DNA of 7,270 bases from an uncultured Acidimicrobiales bacterium (lineage in GTDB: Bacteria > Actinomycetota > Acidimicrobiia > Acidimicrobiales > UBA10347). Of the stretch, positions 5,648 to 7,270 are shown in pieces. Each line of letters starts with the position of its first letter. Positions within the stretch are counted from its first letter, which is position 1. A program made the position numbers and the translations under genes. Location: NCBI GenBank assembly GCA_937942965.1, contig CALDGN010000439.1, forward strand, positions 1-7,270. Reading direction: 5' to 3'. Below the pieces are notes generated by a model. That model ran no database searches, was not told the DNA's origin, and was given only the letters and a program-made list of their open reading frames with translations.

Positions 5648-6526
5648 TCACCTGATCATCGTTCCGATGCCGGAGTCGGTGAAGAGTTCAAGCAGGAGCA
5701 CGTGTTCGATCGTGCCGTTGATCATGTGGGCCGAGGCGACGCCGTTGTCGACGGCGGTCAGACAGGCTTCGACCTTGGGGATCATGCCGCCGCTAACGGT
5801 CGGCGTGCCGACGAGCGGGTGCAGCTCGCTGGCCGTGATTTGCTGAATGAGGCTGGCCGGGTCCTCTGGGTCCATGCGCATGCCGTCGACGTCGGTGAGC
5901 ATGATCAGCTTGTGCGCGCCGACCGCTGCGGCCAAGTGGCCGGCGACCGTGTCCGCGTTGATGTTGTAGGCCTGGCCGGATTCGTCGCTGCCGATGCTCG
6001 ACACAACGGGGATCATGTTCTCGGCGAGCAGCCGATGAATGATGTCGGGGCTGACGCTGTCGACCTCGCCAACGAAGCCAAGCTCAGCACTCTTGGGCGT
6101 CGCCCGGATCAGGCCGGCGTCTTCGCCCGACACGCCGACGGCCAGGGGGCCGTGCACGTTGATGGCCGAGACGATGTCGCGGCTGACCTTGCCGCCCAGG
6201 ACCATGCGGGCGACGTCGAGTGTTTCGGCGTCGGTGACCCGGAGGCCTTCGACGAACTCAGTTTCCTTGCCGATCTGCTTGAGCATCGCGCCGATCTGAG
6301 GGCCACCGCCGTGCACGACGACGGGCTTGATGCCGACCGAGTGCATAAGCACGATGTCTGCGGCGAACGTCTGCGAGAGCTTGGGGTCGACCATGGCGTT
6401 GCCGCCGAACTTGACGACGACGGTCTTGCCGCCGAAGCGCTGGATGTACGGCAGCGCCTGGGTCAGAACCTCAGCCGTCAGCGTCGGATTGTTGCGAGCA
6501 TCCAAATGCCCGGATTCACCCGTCAT
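5648..6526 (-). CDS. argB: Acetylglutamate kinase ArgB, probably arginine-inhibited
   Basis: ArgB phosphorylates N-acetyl-L-glutamate with ATP, usually the controlled step of the pathway. The protein has 292 residues with the amino acid kinase fold. Visible motifs are KFGGNAM (39-45, nucleotide site), HGGGPQI (72-78), GLRVTD (94-99, acetylglutamate binding), NINAD (188-192), TDVDG (211-215) and SGGMIPK (245-251). I chose the ATG at 6526 because it overlaps the argJ stop (ATGA), which suggests translational coupling; no clear Shine-Dalgarno sequence precedes it. The upstream in-frame GTG at 6574 lies inside argJ. About 30 residues precede the kinase core, and the C-terminus reads HMINGTIEHVLLLELF followed by TDSGIGTMI. 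Both traits mark the hexameric arginine-sensitive kinases such as those of Thermotoga maritima and Pseudomonas aeruginosa; the short E. coli enzyme lacks them. Feedback inhibition is inferred. Confidence 0.97.
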   Translation of the reverse strand: MTGESGHLDARNNPTLTAEVLTQALPYIQRFGGKTVVVKFGGNAMVDPKLSQTFAADIVLMHSVGIKPVVVHGGGPQIGAMLKQIGKETEFVEGLRVTDAETLDVARMVLGGKVSRDIVSAINVHGPLAVGVSGEDAGLIRATPKSAELGFVGEVDSVSPDIIHRLLAENMIPVVSSIGSDESGQAYNINADTVAGHLAAAVGAHKLIMLTDVDGMRMDPEDPASLIQQITASELHPLVGTPTVSGGMIPKVEACLTAVDNGVASAHMINGTIEHVLLLELFTDSGIGTMIR

Positions 6527-7270
6527 GAGCGGTAGCCCGCGTTGATCTCGATGTAGCCGTGGGTGAGGTCGCACGTCCAGACAGTGGCGGCGCCGCTCCC
6601 CTGGTGAAGGTCAACGCGCACGTCGATCTCGTCTGCTTGGAGGAACGTGTTGGCTCGTTCCTCGGAGTAGTCCGGGTGCACCTGGCCAGCCTCGGTGATC
6701 TGTTCTTCGCCGATCCAGATGTCGAGCAGGTCGCGTTGGGCGGGCTCGCCGGCTTTGCCGACGGCCATGACGATGCGGCCCCAGTTTGCGTCTTCGGCAG
6801 CCATGGCCGTCTTGACCAACGGCGAGTCGGCGATCGAGCGGGCGATGTTCTCGGCGCTCTGATCGCTGACGGCACCTTCGACGGTGACGGCGATGAACTT
6901 GGTGGCGCCTTCGCCGTCCTTGACGATCTGGTGGGCGAGGTCCATGCAAACCCAGCCGACACCAGAGACGAACGAGTCCCAGTCCGGATGTCCAGGCCCG
7001 TCGATCGGACCGGCTTCGGGGACCGAAGCTTGAGTCGAGAACATCAGCACGGTGTCGCTCGTCGACGTGTCGCTGTCGACGGTCACCCGGTTGAAGCTGC
7101 GGGCGCTCGACTCGGCGATGGCCTGCTGGCAGGCACCGGCGGTTGCGGCGACATCGGTGAAGACGAAGCCAAGCATGGTCGCCATGTTCGGCGCGATCAT
7201 GCCGCTTCCCTTGGCGATGCCGACGACGGAGCCGCCCGGGATCCGGGCCGAGGCTCCCTTGGTAAAGGTG
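6523..7270 (-). CDS. argJ: Glutamate N-acetyltransferase ArgJ, partial (5' end outside window)
   Basis: ArgJ transfers the acetyl group of N-acetylornithine to glutamate, giving ornithine and N-acetylglutamate in the cytoplasm and closing the cyclic arginine pathway. The last 248 residues are visible. The reading frame runs open to the right edge, where it encodes TKGASARIPGGSVVGIAKGSG, so the gene does not begin at the ATG at 7200. The family's self-cleavage motif NMATML follows, then SDTSTSDTVL, a counterpart of the conserved DTSTNDT-type segment near the active site, and the typical C-terminal end GYIEINAGYRS. What remains is the end of the alpha chain and the whole beta chain, both in frame. 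The stop codon overlaps the argB start. Whether the enzyme also uses acetyl-CoA (the bifunctional form) cannot be read from this part. Confidence 0.97.
   Translation of the reverse strand, partial: TFTKGASARIPGGSVVGIAKGSGMIAPNMATMLGFVFTDVAATAGACQQAIAESSARSFNRVTVDSDTSTSDTVLMFSTQASVPEAGPIDGPGHPDWDSFVSGVGWVCMDLAHQIVKDGEGATKFIAVTVEGAVSDQSAENIARSIADSPLVKTAMAAEDANWGRIVMAVGKAGEPAQRDLLDIWIGEEQITEAGQVHPDYSEERANTFLQADEIDVRVDLHQGSGAATVWTCDLTHGYIEINAGYRS
7177..7182 (-). other. argJ: ArgJ autoproteolysis site (Ala-Thr)
   Basis: The codons GCG-ACC encode the Ala-Thr pair in the ArgJ motif NMATML. In this family the precursor cuts itself between these two residues, and the exposed threonine becomes the nucleophile of the beta chain. 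Assigning the site rests on family knowledge; the sequence shows that both residues and their surroundings are intact. Confidence 0.85.

Noticed and set aside
4465..5655. A 396-codon open frame on the plus strand opposite argD
   Set aside because: It mirrors the codon phase of argD and shows no recognisable domain.
5702..6535. A 277-codon open frame on the plus strand opposite argB
   Set aside because: It is an antisense shadow with His/Asp/Val-rich composition and no motif; argB is certain.
6527..6574. Longer argB from the GTG at 6574
   Set aside because: The added 16 residues lie inside argJ; the ATGA overlap is the usual arrangement.
7198..7200. ATG at 7200 as the start of argJ
   Set aside because: The frame is open upstream to the window edge and encodes conserved ArgJ sequence; this Met lies just before the autocleavage site.

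Overview
This window is most of one arginine-biosynthesis operon, read entirely on the minus strand. In transcription order it holds argJ (5' end cut off by the right edge), argB, argD, argF, argR, argG and argH, then the first 50 codons of an unrecognised gene cut off by the left edge. The DNA is clearly GC-rich and third positions favour G/C. The order J-B-D-F-R-G-H with the repressor embedded between argF and argG is the actinobacterial arrangement, as in the argCJBDFRGH cluster of Mycobacterium tuberculosis. I infer a high-GC actinobacterium, possibly of the Acidimicrobiia, but the subgroup is a guess. argC and the main promoter probably lie just beyond the right edge.

Layout from the right edge leftwards: argJ stops inside the start codon of argB (ATGA overlap). 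A 94-bp gap follows, holding a 7-bp GC-rich hairpin right before the ribosome binding site of argD. argD and argF are 2 bp apart, and argF and argR share another ATGA overlap. A 116-bp non-coding gap with small repeats separates argR from argG. A 72-bp gap separates argG from argH, and 24 bp separate argH from the partial gene. Every gene sits on the same strand and there is no terminator-like structure, so one polycistronic transcript is likely. Internal promoters in the 116-bp and 72-bp gaps cannot be excluded.

Together the genes cover the pathway from N-acetylglutamate to arginine, except for the ArgC reductase step. ArgJ recycles the acetyl group from acetylornithine to glutamate, ArgB phosphorylates N-acetylglutamate, ArgD transaminates to acetylornithine, ArgF carbamoylates ornithine, ArgG forms argininosuccinate and ArgH releases arginine and fumarate. 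ArgR is the arginine-responsive repressor. ArgB carries the C-terminal signature and N-terminal extension of arginine-inhibited kinases, so control probably acts on both enzyme and transcription.

The catalytic motifs are present and no gene is visibly broken. I saw no mobile element, CRISPR array, RNA gene or novel system. The least ordinary material is non-coding: related short GC-rich repeats with hairpins recur in three of the intergenic gaps, and one of them contains the ribosome binding site of argD.
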